From Rhyacophila brunnea (Eukaryota > Arthropoda > Insecta > Trichoptera > Rhyacophilidae): 64,000 nt of DNA. The position numbers and the translations under genes are program-made. Positions 24,410-34,960 of the stretch are shown here, in pieces (position 1 is the stretch's first letter; each line of letters starts with the position of its first letter). The stretch spans positions 472,788 to 536,787 of the forward strand of contig JAGYXB010001606.1 in the NCBI GenBank assembly GCA_022495005.1. The letters run 5' to 3'. The notes under the pieces are model-generated. The model was not told the DNA's origin and searched no databases. It was given only the letters and a program-made list of their open reading frames with translations.

Positions 24410-24560
24410 GTCCAATTCCGAGAAGAACATAATATTATGGTATTATATTATAACGTAGAGATTATCAGATTTTTTATTACGAGAAATGAATGTTAGCGAC
24501 TTGGTTCAAACACACATTAAAAAACAACATAATTTGCCAGGTTGGCCATCGTGGGCCGGT
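24410..24560 (-). repeat. SINE family C fragment (diverged)
   Basis: On the minus strand, GAACCAAGTCGCTAACATTC, CTCGTAATAAAAAATCTG and CTTCTCGGAATTGGACATTG follow the body of the copy at 25772-26010. Divergence is high, so the call is tentative. Confidence 0.4.
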
Positions 24561-24886
24561 ATTTTTCAGTCTTGAGAATCATTCGTTGAAGAAAAAAAGT
24601 AGTGTATTGTGCTTGATATATCAAATTATATTTTACAAATTTCATCCATTTGTGCGGCGCCCAGTTGTCCAATTCCCATAAAATATATAAGTATCATAAA
24701 AGAACTATTATTTTTTACTGTTGGAAAAAAGATCATTGTTTTATTATTTACTCGCTTAGAAATTGTATAATATTAGTTGTTCGAATCTATTAAGTAAATA
24801 ATTAAAATGATGTAGTTCCAATTTTAAATTAGGTTATCTAGTCTAGTACATAATAATGTTAAGGTGTAAACATAGCGTTAACTTGA
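24561..24886. other. AT-rich, no gene seen
   Basis: Nothing recognisable. The 63-codon ORF at 24490-24681 overlaps the SINE fragment. Confidence 0.3.
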
Positions 24887-24976
24887 AAATCGCGGGAAAA
24901 TTTGGCGGGAAGCTCGCAGGAACCCGGACGCCATTTGCGATAAGCTGAGCCACAGGAAATGGTCCCCCGTATCAAA
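24887..24976 (+). promoter_or_regulatory. Candidate promoter/5'UTR with two E2F-type sites
   Basis: TCGCGGGAAAA at 24890-24900 and TTTGGCGGGAA at 24901-24911 are adjacent. Both match the E2F/DP consensus TTTSSCGC or its complement. They sit at the start of a GC-richer segment leading to an ATG at 24977. There is no TATA box, as usual for E2F-controlled promoters. The sites are seen directly; activity is inference. Confidence 0.35.
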
Positions 24977-25009
24977 ATGGCTGACAGCGTTGCTCTTGAT
25001 GGTGGTTGA
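24977..25009 (+). CDS. Candidate first coding exon (very short)
   Basis: ATG in the context tcaaaATGG opens MADSVALDGG and then a stop. Possible 5' splice sites occur at GT 25002 and GT 25005, neither strong. If genuine it is only the first few codons of a gene lying to the right with a long intron. The E2F-type sites just upstream are its main support. Confidence 0.22.
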   Translation: MADSVALDGG

Positions 25010-25324
25010 TAAATTTTAATCAAAATTGAAATAAATCTTCTGATAGCGGCTTGAACATTATAAACAAGATTTTTATAATTTATATTAGTACTAAATTTAT
25101 TTAAATTATATTATATTATTATGTAAAGTAATGTGTTATGGTGACTACAAATTGTTTCGTTATCCTTTATATTTTGATGTAGGTAACATTTTCATACTTT
25201 ATTATATTATTATGGCATATACTATATGAAAATATTATTTTTAAAGTCGTTGACCTCTATATTATACAATTTTTAGATCGCAAAAAAAGTCTAACATATT
25301 TTTTTGCAAATATGCCCTTGCTTT
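25010..25324. other. AT-rich, no gene seen
   Basis: Nothing recognisable. Confidence 0.3.
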
Positions 25325-25462
25325 TTTGTACAAGGTGGTTGTTAGTAATTTGAACAATCACAAAAACCCAGGCTTTGATAAAATCGCATAAATATATTAT
25401 GTCCTCATCGGGAATCAAACCTGAAGTTCCCAGGTGGAAGGTCAGCGCCTTAGGTATTGCTT
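25325..25462 (-). repeat. tRNA-derived SINE, family B
   Basis: The minus strand carries CGCTGACCTTCCACCTGGGA and a B box (GGTTTGATTCCC, complement of 25410-25421). The outer part TACAAGGTGGTTGTTAGTAA is shared with the copy at 28790. A third copy is at 52480. Confidence 0.6.
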
Positions 25463-25621
25463 TCTGAGAAAAAATATTAAATTTCTACTATATAAACTTT
25501 TTATTACTTCAATTAAAACACATTATTATAAGTTTTTAATTACTGCATATACATAAGATTTAGGAATGTTAAATTTTTGATTATAGAAAATGTGCAATAA
25601 ATTCGCATGAATTATTTATGA

Positions 25622-25692
25622 ATCGCTAGCTTAGGAGCAAAAGCACTCTTCTAGAAATTGAATCTCTTGAGTTCGAGTCTGTCTCGCTCCAA
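25622..25692 (+). repeat. tRNA-like segment, SINE head of a fourth type
   Basis: CTAGCTTAGGAGCAAAAGC resembles an A-box region and GAGTTCGAGTC a B box. The spacing fits a tRNA, and T-rich sequence follows. The stems are imperfect, so a functional tRNA is unlikely. Confidence 0.35.
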
Positions 25693-25771
25693 CTTTTTTC
25701 TAGTTTTTTTTGTAATATGTATTGTTACTGAGGTTTTTCAAAATATTGGTAGTACGTATTTATTCTATACA

Positions 25772-26010
25772 CCCACGGTGGCCACGCGGCTTAAGCATGG
25801 GCTTATAATGCCGTGAGTTCCAGGTTTGAATCCTGGGTCTGGAAAGTACACATATTGTTTTCAATTTGTCTATGAGTCAGGGTATGATGGGCCTAATTGG
25901 TTGACCAAGTGGCTGACATCCCACTTCTCATAAAAATAAAATCTGGTAATACAAACGACTACTCTATGGAGGCCAATATGATCTTATTAGGACCGGACAT
26001 GGTCAAAAAA
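25772..26010 (+). repeat. tRNA-derived SINE, family C (best copy)
   Basis: The head has GGTGGCCACGCGGCTTAAGC and a T-arm-like CCAGG-TTTGAAT-CCTGG at 25820-25836 with a perfect 5-bp stem. The non-tRNA body (GGTTGACCAAGTGGCTGACA, then CTATGGAGGCC and GGACCGGACATGGTC) recurs at 53835 (minus), 1511 and 24410 (minus). A 63-codon ORF from 25897 lies in the body and extends past it; it is not a gene. Confidence 0.65.
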
Positions 26011-28789
26011 AAATATTCTACATTATTTAATAATGATCTGGAATGGTTTCGTCTACTTCAATTGGATATTGTAGAGAGAATGAAATAATGCACAATCTTC
26101 CCACGTGGAAGCCAATACTCGTAAAATGGTAATTAGTTAATTACTTCTTCAACCTATTAACAATACATTTTTAGGCAAATGTGGGAAAAAAGGTTGGGCA
26201 CCCATGTTGATTAGCAAAGTTTCTTTCTACGTCTTGGGCATAACAAATTATAAAAAATAATTTGTAATTAACGAACGTTATATATTGATAAGCCAAAGAG
26301 CACTGCGGAATAATTACTCAGCGAAGAAAGCGAAATCGCCAAACAATTCCTCCGAGAACAAAATTATGCGTAGCACGAACGACGTAGAAGCGTAGCGGCG
26401 TAGAGGCAAATCGGCCATAGTAATAATTTGTCATGGCAATTCGGACAGCGCCGAGGCAAAGTGGGAAAAATAAGGCTAACTTGGCGTGACTAGGTAATGA
26501 ATGGAGGGCCGGGGGAGGTTCGGAGGGTGACGCACTGCGACACCACACACCCTTACCGACTATATTATGGCCCAGCGAATACCACTCCTAATGTGTGACG
26601 CGAAAGTCAGTAAAATCGGACTAATGTTATAGTTTCATGGTCAACGTGTAATAACAATCATGTATTGAGTCCAAGTGAACGCATATAAGGCCAACATAAG
26701 GATTCAGAATGCTCCCAAAATATGCAATACATTTTCAAAATATATCTGTCAGCGTGTAATAGCAATTGTATAATAAAGCCATCTATGGACGAGAATTAGG
26801 ACCTCGCCCAATATTAAATTTAACAAACAAACGTTTTTTTTTATACTTGAAAAGCAGTTGTACTATATAAAGTTGTAAAATAATGAGTTTGGGGTATATC
26901 TGGAAGCTTATTTAGAACAATTTGTAGATTCTACGGGAAAAATGTCATATATATTTTTATCTTTGAAGTCAAAATAATATTTTCGTAATCATATTAAATT
27001 TAATATAAATAGCTCATAAACATTTCAAATTTAGATTAAAGTCATTAATTATTGTATCAAATATCTGCAGTAAGTGCACCGTTTAATATTAGTCTAATGT
27101 TTTTTTAAACACAAGATATCATATTTAGAATGTTTTAATATTTTTGATTTGGTAACTATAAAAAATATACTATATTCAGGGCCGTCATATTTGATTGCAC
27201 TGTTTAACTACTTAATTACGATTTAAAAAAATATATAAATCATGTACAACATCTGCTCCTAAGCGATCATGTAGGCTCTGCGACGTAGAAGTTATTTTGA
27301 CTGAGACACGGTTGTTAGCCATTTGCTGATTATGTATTATAATAGGTAGTTCCTTCATAAAAAATCATGTTTACTGCTAAACGGAGTAGGTACTTATTTA
27401 GAAAAGACTTGCATTCATTGGGTCCTTGCTCTGAACCACAGATTAAAAAAAATGTAATTTTTATAAGATGCCACAATCGGACCCACATGGACGGTCTAAA
27501 AAACGGGCACTATAAGATTACTCCACGTTGGTTACATAATGATTATTTATTCCTTAAGTGTAATTACTAATATACTAAATCTTTTTTAAATGTTCGCAAA
27601 GAACAATCAGCAATAATTGGTTAAATATTAAATAAGACAAAAAGTAACTTTACAAAATATTATAGATATATACAAATGGAGAAATTCTAATTTTAAAACA
27701 TTGATACCTGTGTACCTAACTAGTTTTAATATTCTTTCAAAGTAAATTAACAAGTAAATTCTTTTTACAAAGGAGATTACAAAAACTGGTGTACTAAAAA
27801 CACTTAATTATGTGTGGTATCATGTGCAAATATCAATTATTTTTTTGGACGTTTTCCAATTATATATTTTTTGAATAGTGCATATTGCACTATTATTATA
27901 ATCGTATGTGAAAAGGTTGCTTTCTGCATAATGTCATCAAATTTATCTCTTTTCAAAACTGTAAGTGCAGTTTATAAAGTCAATAAATAACGTCCGATGG
28001 CCGAGAATTGTCCAAAATTTAAAAGTCCTTCTGCCCTGTCAACCCAGTTACATTCTAATACAATCCGCATTGCTGGATTTTGTAATAATACCTTGAAACT
28101 GGTTTTTAAAAAAGCATGCATCTATCGCTGTGACAATGTCACCTAGATTCTGGATGTCGCATTTGTTACACATAGAGCATCTTTGTAAAACGATTGTTGT
28201 GAAAATTAAATATTTTTACACAGCATCATTTCTTAGCATTTGGGTTAAACATTCTAAGAATCTATAAATAATATCCACACTGCTGTAAAATTAAATTTCC
28301 AACATTATAAAACAGTAATATATGTCATATAGTTTTTACTAATTATCCTGCACTGACGCAATAAAGAATTTGGGATATTTTTGCAAGCTTAAAATATGTA
28401 GACTTTCTATCAAAAAGTTATAATATTTCATTATGATACCCTGTCTTTCTTCACCTTATAAATTAATATTTTAATAACCACATAAAATAATACCATAAAG
28501 GAGTATTTTTTAAACGTCGTCGTATTAAAATTGGTAATAAAGCTCATTATGTATATTAAATATCAATGGTTATAATATTTTTTCAAATAATTATTTTATA
28601 ACACTCGTATTAGGTATTTTCATAAATAGATACTAGTAAAAAATATATTCGGTAAATTGTTCAAAGCAGTTTGTTATCTACTCGTTTTTAATTAACATTT
28701 TTGCTCCTTATTTGATTTGGTATGTATAATTATATATTAATAACAGTTTATATATTTTAGAATTATTAATAACCATGTTCTTACTTTTT
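26011..28789. other. No gene seen; GC-richer patch at 26310-26600
   Basis: The patch at 26310-26600 contains CGACGTAGAAGCGTAGCGGC and similar runs. It has only an antisense 76-codon ORF with no recognisable domain. The rest is AT-rich. Minus-strand sequence at 28030-28190 reads CSMCNKCDIQNLGDIVT, a possible but unproven LINE Cys motif. Confidence 0.25.
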
Positions 28790-28925
28790 CGTACAAGGTG
28801 GTTGTTAGTAATTTTCAACAATCACAAACACGGCTTTGAGAAAAACACATAAATATTGTGTCCTCATCGTGATCGCACCCAGAACTCTCGGATGAAAGGC
28901 CAGCGCTTTACGCACTGCACCACCT
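28790..28925 (-). repeat. tRNA-derived SINE, family B
   Basis: It shares TACAAGGTGGTTGTTAGTAA with 25325 and GGCCAGCGC..TACGCACTGCACCAC with 52480. The B box is damaged (CATCGTGATCGCACCC). Confidence 0.6.
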
Positions 28926-29689
28926 ATTAATTTATATTTAAAGGTCCATTATTTTTTATTAAAAAATGCCATTTTTACCATAACCCATTTTCAAAGTAAT
29001 TTTCACCATAACTAATGCACTTTTAAAATGTCATTTGAATGCAGCTGTTTACTGATATCCTTTCTGCTTATCATAATATAACTTTTAGTTTCTTATTCAG
29101 TTCAATTTTGAACTATTGGTTATTATACAATTGTTTAATTAATTTATTATTTTAATTTGTATATTATAATATCGTACGATTACTGCCTACAATTTTTAAG
29201 AATCAAAAACATCCTATGGATTAAGTATGAATTAGGTTTAATCCAATTTAAATTTTGTCATCTTCTAAACGTAAGTTAAATACAGGTTTGTTTTTAAATA
29301 GATAAGTGTATGTTCAATGATAGTATAAGAATATCGTACGTAGTCTTGCAATTTTTTTCTGTAACTTGTTAACTTTCAAACATTTTCCTGACCACATAAT
29401 AATAATTTAGGAGTTACAAACTTTTATCAGTAGACCCAGAGGATGCTGAATTGTGGATATGGTCAAGTTTTGCAAAAGTATATGACAATTCAACACAGAA
29501 TGAAAAAGTGAAATTAGCTTGGGAATACTTACGCCCATAGTGGATAGATACAAGCTCATGATTATAATATAATATGAATAATATAAATTATTACTATTGA
29601 ACATACATAATTTTGAAAAACACTTCTGAGAAAATATATTATAACCAATAGAAAAAATCTATTTGAAAAAAGCAATGTTCAATAATTAG
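28926..29689. other. AT-rich, no gene seen
   Basis: Nothing recognisable. Confidence 0.35.
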
Positions 29690-29742
29690 AATTGTTTATT
29701 CTTAAATCTTGTGAATTATTCGTTGAATAAAAGAAATAATTA
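29690..29742 (+). repeat. SINE family A tail fragment
   Basis: CTTGTGAATTATTCGTTGAA followed by TAAAAGAAAT is the conserved 3' tail of family A. No head or tRNA-like part remains. Confidence 0.5.
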
Positions 29743-29954
29743 ATTATAGATTACCATTCTTGATAATAGCTACTATATGTGTCTTGAAATATGACGGTAC
29801 TAGATGTGTCAAATATGCTACCGTGGATGTATTTTTTTTCAATTAATTGACAATGACATAACAAGCGTCAAAACAAAACTGAAAATAATAATTTATAGAG
29901 AAGTTATGTAAAATGTAAATTATATGGGGTTAAATAGATTCATAATATATGTAC

Positions 29955-30513
29955 CAGTGGCGAGGGGTGAAGGAAGGTATGTTATGAAGATCTGACATAA
30001 ATAATGCACACTAAACTTTGTCAGTCATATATATTTGTTTTCATTGAACTAAGAATACAAATTGCAGATGGTAAGTAGTACTGGTTAGTATTTAGAATAC
30101 AAATAAACCCTGCCCAAACTACCAAGTCCGAAAAATGATAGTTTAGGAATGTTATGGGCAATCTAACAAAATAGTGCACTTTTCCAGTCATAGTTTTTTG
30201 TTGAATATGAAATACATAATATTACAGATGGTGTTAGTTAGTTTTTTATTTTAATACATGGCTAAGCCAAACCATAATAGGTAAAAAATATTCCCCTATC
30301 TATAAGATATCTAAAAATATGAATCAGTGGCATAGTTTTAGATGTTTTATAAATATTTGAATATTTTTTGACTATTATTTATTATGGCTAGATTTACGTA
30401 GGGTTTAATTTTAATTTTAAAAACTAACTGAATACAAATACGTATGGTTGACAAAGTTTAGTGTACACTATTTATGTCAAATCTTAACAACCTACTTCCA
30501 CCCTTTGCCACTG
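29955..30513. mobile_element. hAT-type MITE family H, complete copy
   Basis: The 559-bp element begins CAGTGGCGAGGGGTGAAGG and ends in the inverse of CAGTGGCAAAGGGTGGAAG, with imperfect inverted repeats of roughly 95 bp. Flanking octamers are ATATGTAC (29947-29954) and ATATGTAA (30514-30521), seven of eight identical. CAGTGGC ends and an 8-bp duplication are hAT hallmarks. There is no coding capacity. Partial copies are at 22461, 39497 and 56788. Confidence 0.8.
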
Positions 30514-30521
30514 ATATGTAA

Positions 30522-31314
30522 CTATTGTATTTACAGTACACTGAATAATACTAATATCTTAACACTATGATATAACAAAAATATTTTTTGCACCAATACG
30601 TCATGTCCTGTCCAATAAAATTTGTGGAACCAGTTACGTACCTGTTCCACTGTATAATATCCTGGGTTCCTAACATAATATGCCTCTCTTAATTTCATTG
30701 TGGTCGCAATTAATCATTCCCCCTAGTTGCTACTCTTGAAATAAATACGAAAAAAACATTGGCTAAGTTTCTTATATCTAATATAATTAAGTAAAATTGT
30801 TAAATTCTTGATACTATTCTATTGCCACTACTGCAAAAAATCAATGAATTAAATATATTCTATATCACCTAATCCTATATTTTACCTGAGTGATTTATAT
30901 TTTAGCAAAAACGCACAAAAATTTTCTTTAACAGTCAAGTTATTACGATTTGGCAGACATTGCCAAACTTCTGGCTGTAAAAAAGTCTTAAATAAAATAA
31001 GATAACATTCGAATGGCGCCACAAGTAAGGGACACGTGTTAAAACATGGCGACTAGTCTACTCCCAACTGTCGTGAATGTATTTCCCGCTGTTTTGTTAC
31101 CATTGCTTTTGGAGTCCTATACACAAAGCTTCTCAATGTGTAGAATAAATAAATAATATAAAATATTTTTTCATTTTTTTCGCGTGTCATTTTCAACCGT
31201 CAAGGTAAAAAAAAATACTTATTATCCTGTGTGATCATTTCATAAAATAGGCCTACTATCAAGGGTGCACAGAAAAAAAGATATACATTTTTATTTATAT
31301 AAAAATGTACTTTA
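30522..31314. other. AT-rich, no gene seen
   Basis: Nothing recognisable. Confidence 0.3.
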
Positions 31315-31880
31315 AAATTCAATTCAATTCATTTATTTTTTAACATATTGTGAACATTACAAATTATAAATTTAAGACGTTCACAACATGACATAAAACA
31401 ATATTATAAAGACGAAAGAAAAAGAAAAGTAATAAAAGGGATAAAAATGAAAATATAAGAAGAGAACGTAATAATGTGAACATACAAAAGCAGTGAAAAT
31501 ACAATTATACATATTATGTAAGTTAAAAGAAGTACACCGAGTTTGCTAAGGGGACCCTATTTTAGGAATTTATAAAATTGTGTCCAGCTAAACTCACCCT
31601 CACGCAAGTGGAATATATCAATACCCGAAGGAATTTAGTTGAACATAGTTATCGCCCTCCCAATTAGCATTACAACTAGCAGGTTGGTTTTGCACCTTGA
31701 AAGAATAAACAACTGATGCTCTCTATTTCTAAGATAGAGGACACACAGGTCCACACTACCCAAAATGGCAGAGTTCTCACTTATACCTCGTATAAATTGA
31801 AAAAAATACGTAGCTAAATATAGATCTCTTCTAAATTTCAGACTGTAATAATATGTAAGCATACCTAAGAGAATGTCAGT
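31315..31880 (-). pseudogene. Jockey/CR1-like LINE C-terminus and 3' end
   Basis: The minus-strand frame from 31862 reads LKFRRDLYLATYFFQFIRGI and then a segment ending LIGRAITMFN. After a stop come GIDIFHLREGEF. The pattern (RR..L..L....G......L......R....F........A..MFN......DIF) matches the C-terminal domain of jockey/CR1 reverse transcriptases. Its last 240 bp are 3' untranslated sequence ending in TTGAATTGAATT repeats, a tail style of such LINEs. Confidence 0.7.
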
Positions 31881-32805
31881 TTGTATTGAAATGTACCATA
31901 GTAGAACAGACGAAATATAAAATGATGTAAATCGTACGATAATGTAATTAAATATTGATATTCAATTAAAAATAATTTCGATGATCTATATATTATCTTG
32001 TATTTACATATAACATCAAATCCACAATGCCTAAATCCCTCATTGGTAACTAGAATATAATCATAACTAACTCAAAATATCTATAAAACAAAATCGGGAT
32101 GTATTCTGGTTTAATATAAAGACAATAATTTTTTTTATCTGTAACATAAAGCGTCCAAAGAAAATGTATTTACCTTTGGTTTATAGTTATCTTTGTCGAA
32201 ACTATCAGAGAAGATTCTATAAATCTAACCCCCCTCAAAAAATGCATCATTGATGCAATAGAATATTTTGTTTATATTATAAATAAAAGTTAGTTGCAAT
32301 CTCACCCCGTATCTAGGGTGGCAAAAACTGCTACGCCCTGATCCCGTTAAATAATCACTCGAGTTTAGTTTGAAAATATAATTAAACAAAATTCATAATA
32401 ACAAATGCTAGTAGGTATAATATTGTATCAGTGTTATTGATCTAAACTGCGAAATAGAAAACGTATAACATTAGCAAAAAATTATCAAATTTAATGTGTA
32501 CCGTTTTTAATTATTTTCACTTTACAAATGCCTACCCCTAGTGTTATTGTTTTAATAATAATAAATCTAATTTTGCATAGAGGTATCGAATATCAAGTTC
32601 TGTGTTTTCTTTATTTTGCCGCTAAATAACAGTGTGATTCAATTCCCTACAAAAGCCCTCCTTCCACTATAAATTCCAATAAGCTGTGATTACTTGAGCA
32701 TTTTGACACTGAGCAGTTAATTAAAGGTATATACAAAGTTATTAATTGATTTTTTTGTACTCGCTATTTTTCTGCAGAATAAGTACCTAATAATTTTTAA
32801 CTATT
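31881..32805. other. AT-rich, no gene seen
   Basis: Nothing recognisable. Confidence 0.3.
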
Positions 32806-33151
32806 CTGGAGAGGTGCATGTTGGGCACCACGCGAAAGGACCGTAAGAGAAACGAATGGGTTAGGAAGCAGACAAGAGTACGCGATGTAATAGACGTTGC
32901 CAAATAGCTGAAATGGAGATGGGCGGGGCACATTGCTCGCCGAAAGGACGGCCGCTGGACAAATTCCGTCATCCAATGGTACCCAATGGGTACGAAACGG
33001 CCACAGGGTCGCCCTAAAAGCCGCTGGATTGACGAACTGGTAAAGTTCGGCGGAAATACGTGGCAGCGAACGACACAGGACCGAGAGAGTTGGAGAAAGC
33101 TTGGGGAGGCCTTCATCCAGCAGTGGATTGACCCCGGCTGATGATGATGAT
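32806..33151 (+). pseudogene. RTE-like LINE C-terminus, third family, copy 2 (best preserved)
   Basis: The frame reads MLGTTRKDRKRNEWVRKQTR, RVRDVIDVAK, a stop, LKWRWAGHIARRKD, SVIQWYPMGTKRPQGRPKSR, WRKLGEAFIQQWIDPG and a stop. It is followed by a TGATGATGAT tail. WRWAGH and GRP.RW are the typical motifs near the end of RTE-like polyproteins. One internal stop interrupts an otherwise continuous frame, and the 5' part is truncated. The antisense 109-codon ORF is a shadow. Confidence 0.88.
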
Positions 33152-33754
33152 TCTGGTTTAACTCTGCATTTATTAATACGTTGTATTTATATAATTATTA
33201 AGAGCTTTAGAAAAAATTGTATTGCTACAATTTTGTACCAAATAAATAGATAGTTAATATATTTTGCTTTTAAATAAATAGTATCTGTTATACAATTTTA
33301 TAGAGGGGCGCTGCGTGTTAAAATATGGGGGATCATCCCAAGCGACGCAGAACTGTGTCAAGTTTTACGAAGAGGGAAACTAAAATGGCTCCCTGCCAAT
33401 TGTCCCAGATCACAGGTCTTGAACTGGGAAATGTTTGGAGGCTTTATTGGTATCTGGGAAAATAACAGGTTAACGGGGAATCTTATTAAGGTCGGCTTTG
33501 CAAAGTAATTTGAACAAAAACATGAAAAATGGTATACTGAAATAGGTGGACAAAGAAAACAAGGTATTTACTTAAGTGCACAGGATGATTTGGATTTAAT
33601 ATATTAGCTTTACATTATAACAAACATTACTGTTATAAATACAATTTTTAAATACATTTAGATATATCAACATTGTGTGAATAGATTAACGATGTTATCA
33701 AAGAGATTTATTTATATAAGTAGTGAAATTATTTATAAAACCATTCCTCTTTAT
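33152..33754. other. No gene seen
   Basis: The GC-richer part at 33300-33500 has no recognisable frame. Confidence 0.3.
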
Positions 33755-33758
33755 TTAA

Positions 33759-34318
33759 GGGGGGACATGCTTAGCGTAGGTCAAAATGGAGCTTTTGTTC
33801 TATTTTCAAAGCATGATCCTGGACATACCTTAAACATTGTAGATAATCTATTTATATATTTTGAAGCCTTATTATCCTTTATATTTGTTTTAAACATTTG
33901 ATGACTACATAGAGTATTTTTATTACATAAAATAGTATTTTTTTAAACCTCTCGCTCTAATGTTTTAGAATATAGTCATATTTCAGTACATAACTGTGCA
34001 GTGGTGTTAAAATTTTTTACATTTATTAGTTTTTTAACGCATTTATAAAACCATTAGTATAATTTATGATGAGATAATTTTAGTAAAATATTTACGAGAA
34101 AAAATTATATTGATAATCTCTGTGATCCCAAATTTGACAAGAATTAGGCATTTTATTATTCAAAAAATCGGCAAGATTAACACATTTAAAGATAATTTTA
34201 AAGATACAAAAAAACACTACCTTATTCTTAGGTCAATAATTATTATAAAACAATCATTATTCGTAGGATGATTATCACACTTCAATGGTCAAAGACATAG
34301 CTTATAATTAGTATCTTA
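33759..34318. mobile_element. TTAA foldback family, copy 3 (rearranged)
   Basis: TTAA at 33755-33758 is followed by GGGGGGACATGCTTAGCGTA and a left arm of about 450 bp. At about 34207 it switches directly into right-arm sequence (AAAAAACACTACCTTATTC onward) for about 110 bp, then stops. The centre and the outer right arm are gone. This could be an internal deletion followed by truncation. The 74-codon ORF here is not a gene. Confidence 0.72.
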
Positions 34319-34330
34319 TCTATAAAAAGT

Positions 34331-34575
34331 CGTTTCTTGAAAGAAAAAAAATACGACGCCCTACGGGACTTAAATCTGTAACCATTGGATTCATCCCAAT
34401 GTGATTTTACCAATTAAATTACAGGCATCCTACTTAATTACGACGAATTTAACTACTAGTTATTACATGAAATACTTATCGAATTGCGTTAATGTTGACT
34501 GTCGTTGTTTCTGTTTTAAATTAAGGTATCATTAATTGGATTGATTACTTACCGATGCCCGGATCTCTCCCAATT
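34331..34575 (-). repeat. tRNA-derived SINE, family A
   Basis: On the minus strand it reads head (CCGGGCATCGGTAAG, then CGACAGTCAACATTAACGC), lead-in GTCGTAATTAAGTAGGATGC, A box AATTTAATTGGTAAAATCAC, B box AGATTTAAGTCCC, then GGGCGTCGTATTTTTTTTC. It is complete from head to start of tail. Confidence 0.65.
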
Positions 34576-34599
34576 TTTAGTTAAACGTTCATAAAAATT

Positions 34600-34960
34600 T
34601 AATAAACCATTTTTTTTATTCAACAAATAAGTCACAAGGTTTGAGATATATATTGATTATACACAATTTGAAAACACCTCACATAATATATTACTACTAG
34701 AAAATGTCAGATAGTCAACAGTAACCCAGTTCGATATGAATTTTATGTATGAACATTACAACTAGATTCGTCGTAATTAAGTAGGATAATCGTACTATGT
34801 CAGCTGATTAAAGCACATTGTAGCGATTCCAGTGGTAACAGCTTCAAGTCCCTTTTGGCATCGTATTTAAAAAAAAATCTGGTAGGTATAATATATTTGA
34901 GGTGTTTTCAAAGTATGTATATTTTTTTAAATTATTGTTCAATATATTCGTGACAAATAC
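34600..34960 (+). repeat. Inverted pair of SINE family A segments
   Basis: The left 110 bp is a family A tail in minus orientation (TTTTTTATTCAACAAATAAG). At about 34708 it joins a plus-orientation unit: head CAGATAGTCAACAGTAACCC, lead-in CGTCGTAATTAAGTAGGATA, A box, B box GCTTCAAGTCCC and tail. The arrangement, minus tail joined to plus head, recurs at 55775 and 62535. Confidence 0.6.

Noticed and set aside
25774..25845. Functional tRNA gene
   Set aside because: Good A/B boxes and T arm, but followed by a SINE body repeated elsewhere and lacking a convincing acceptor stem.
26310..26600. First exon or CpG-type promoter
   Set aside because: GC-richer, but no convincing start, splice site or factor-site cluster was found.
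28030..28190. LINE zinc-knuckle fragment on the minus strand
   Set aside because: Only two Cys-x-x-Cys pairs resemble such a motif; neighbouring sequence does not follow a LINE pattern.
32787..33116. 109-codon antisense ORF
   Set aside because: Complement of the third-family RTE C-terminus.
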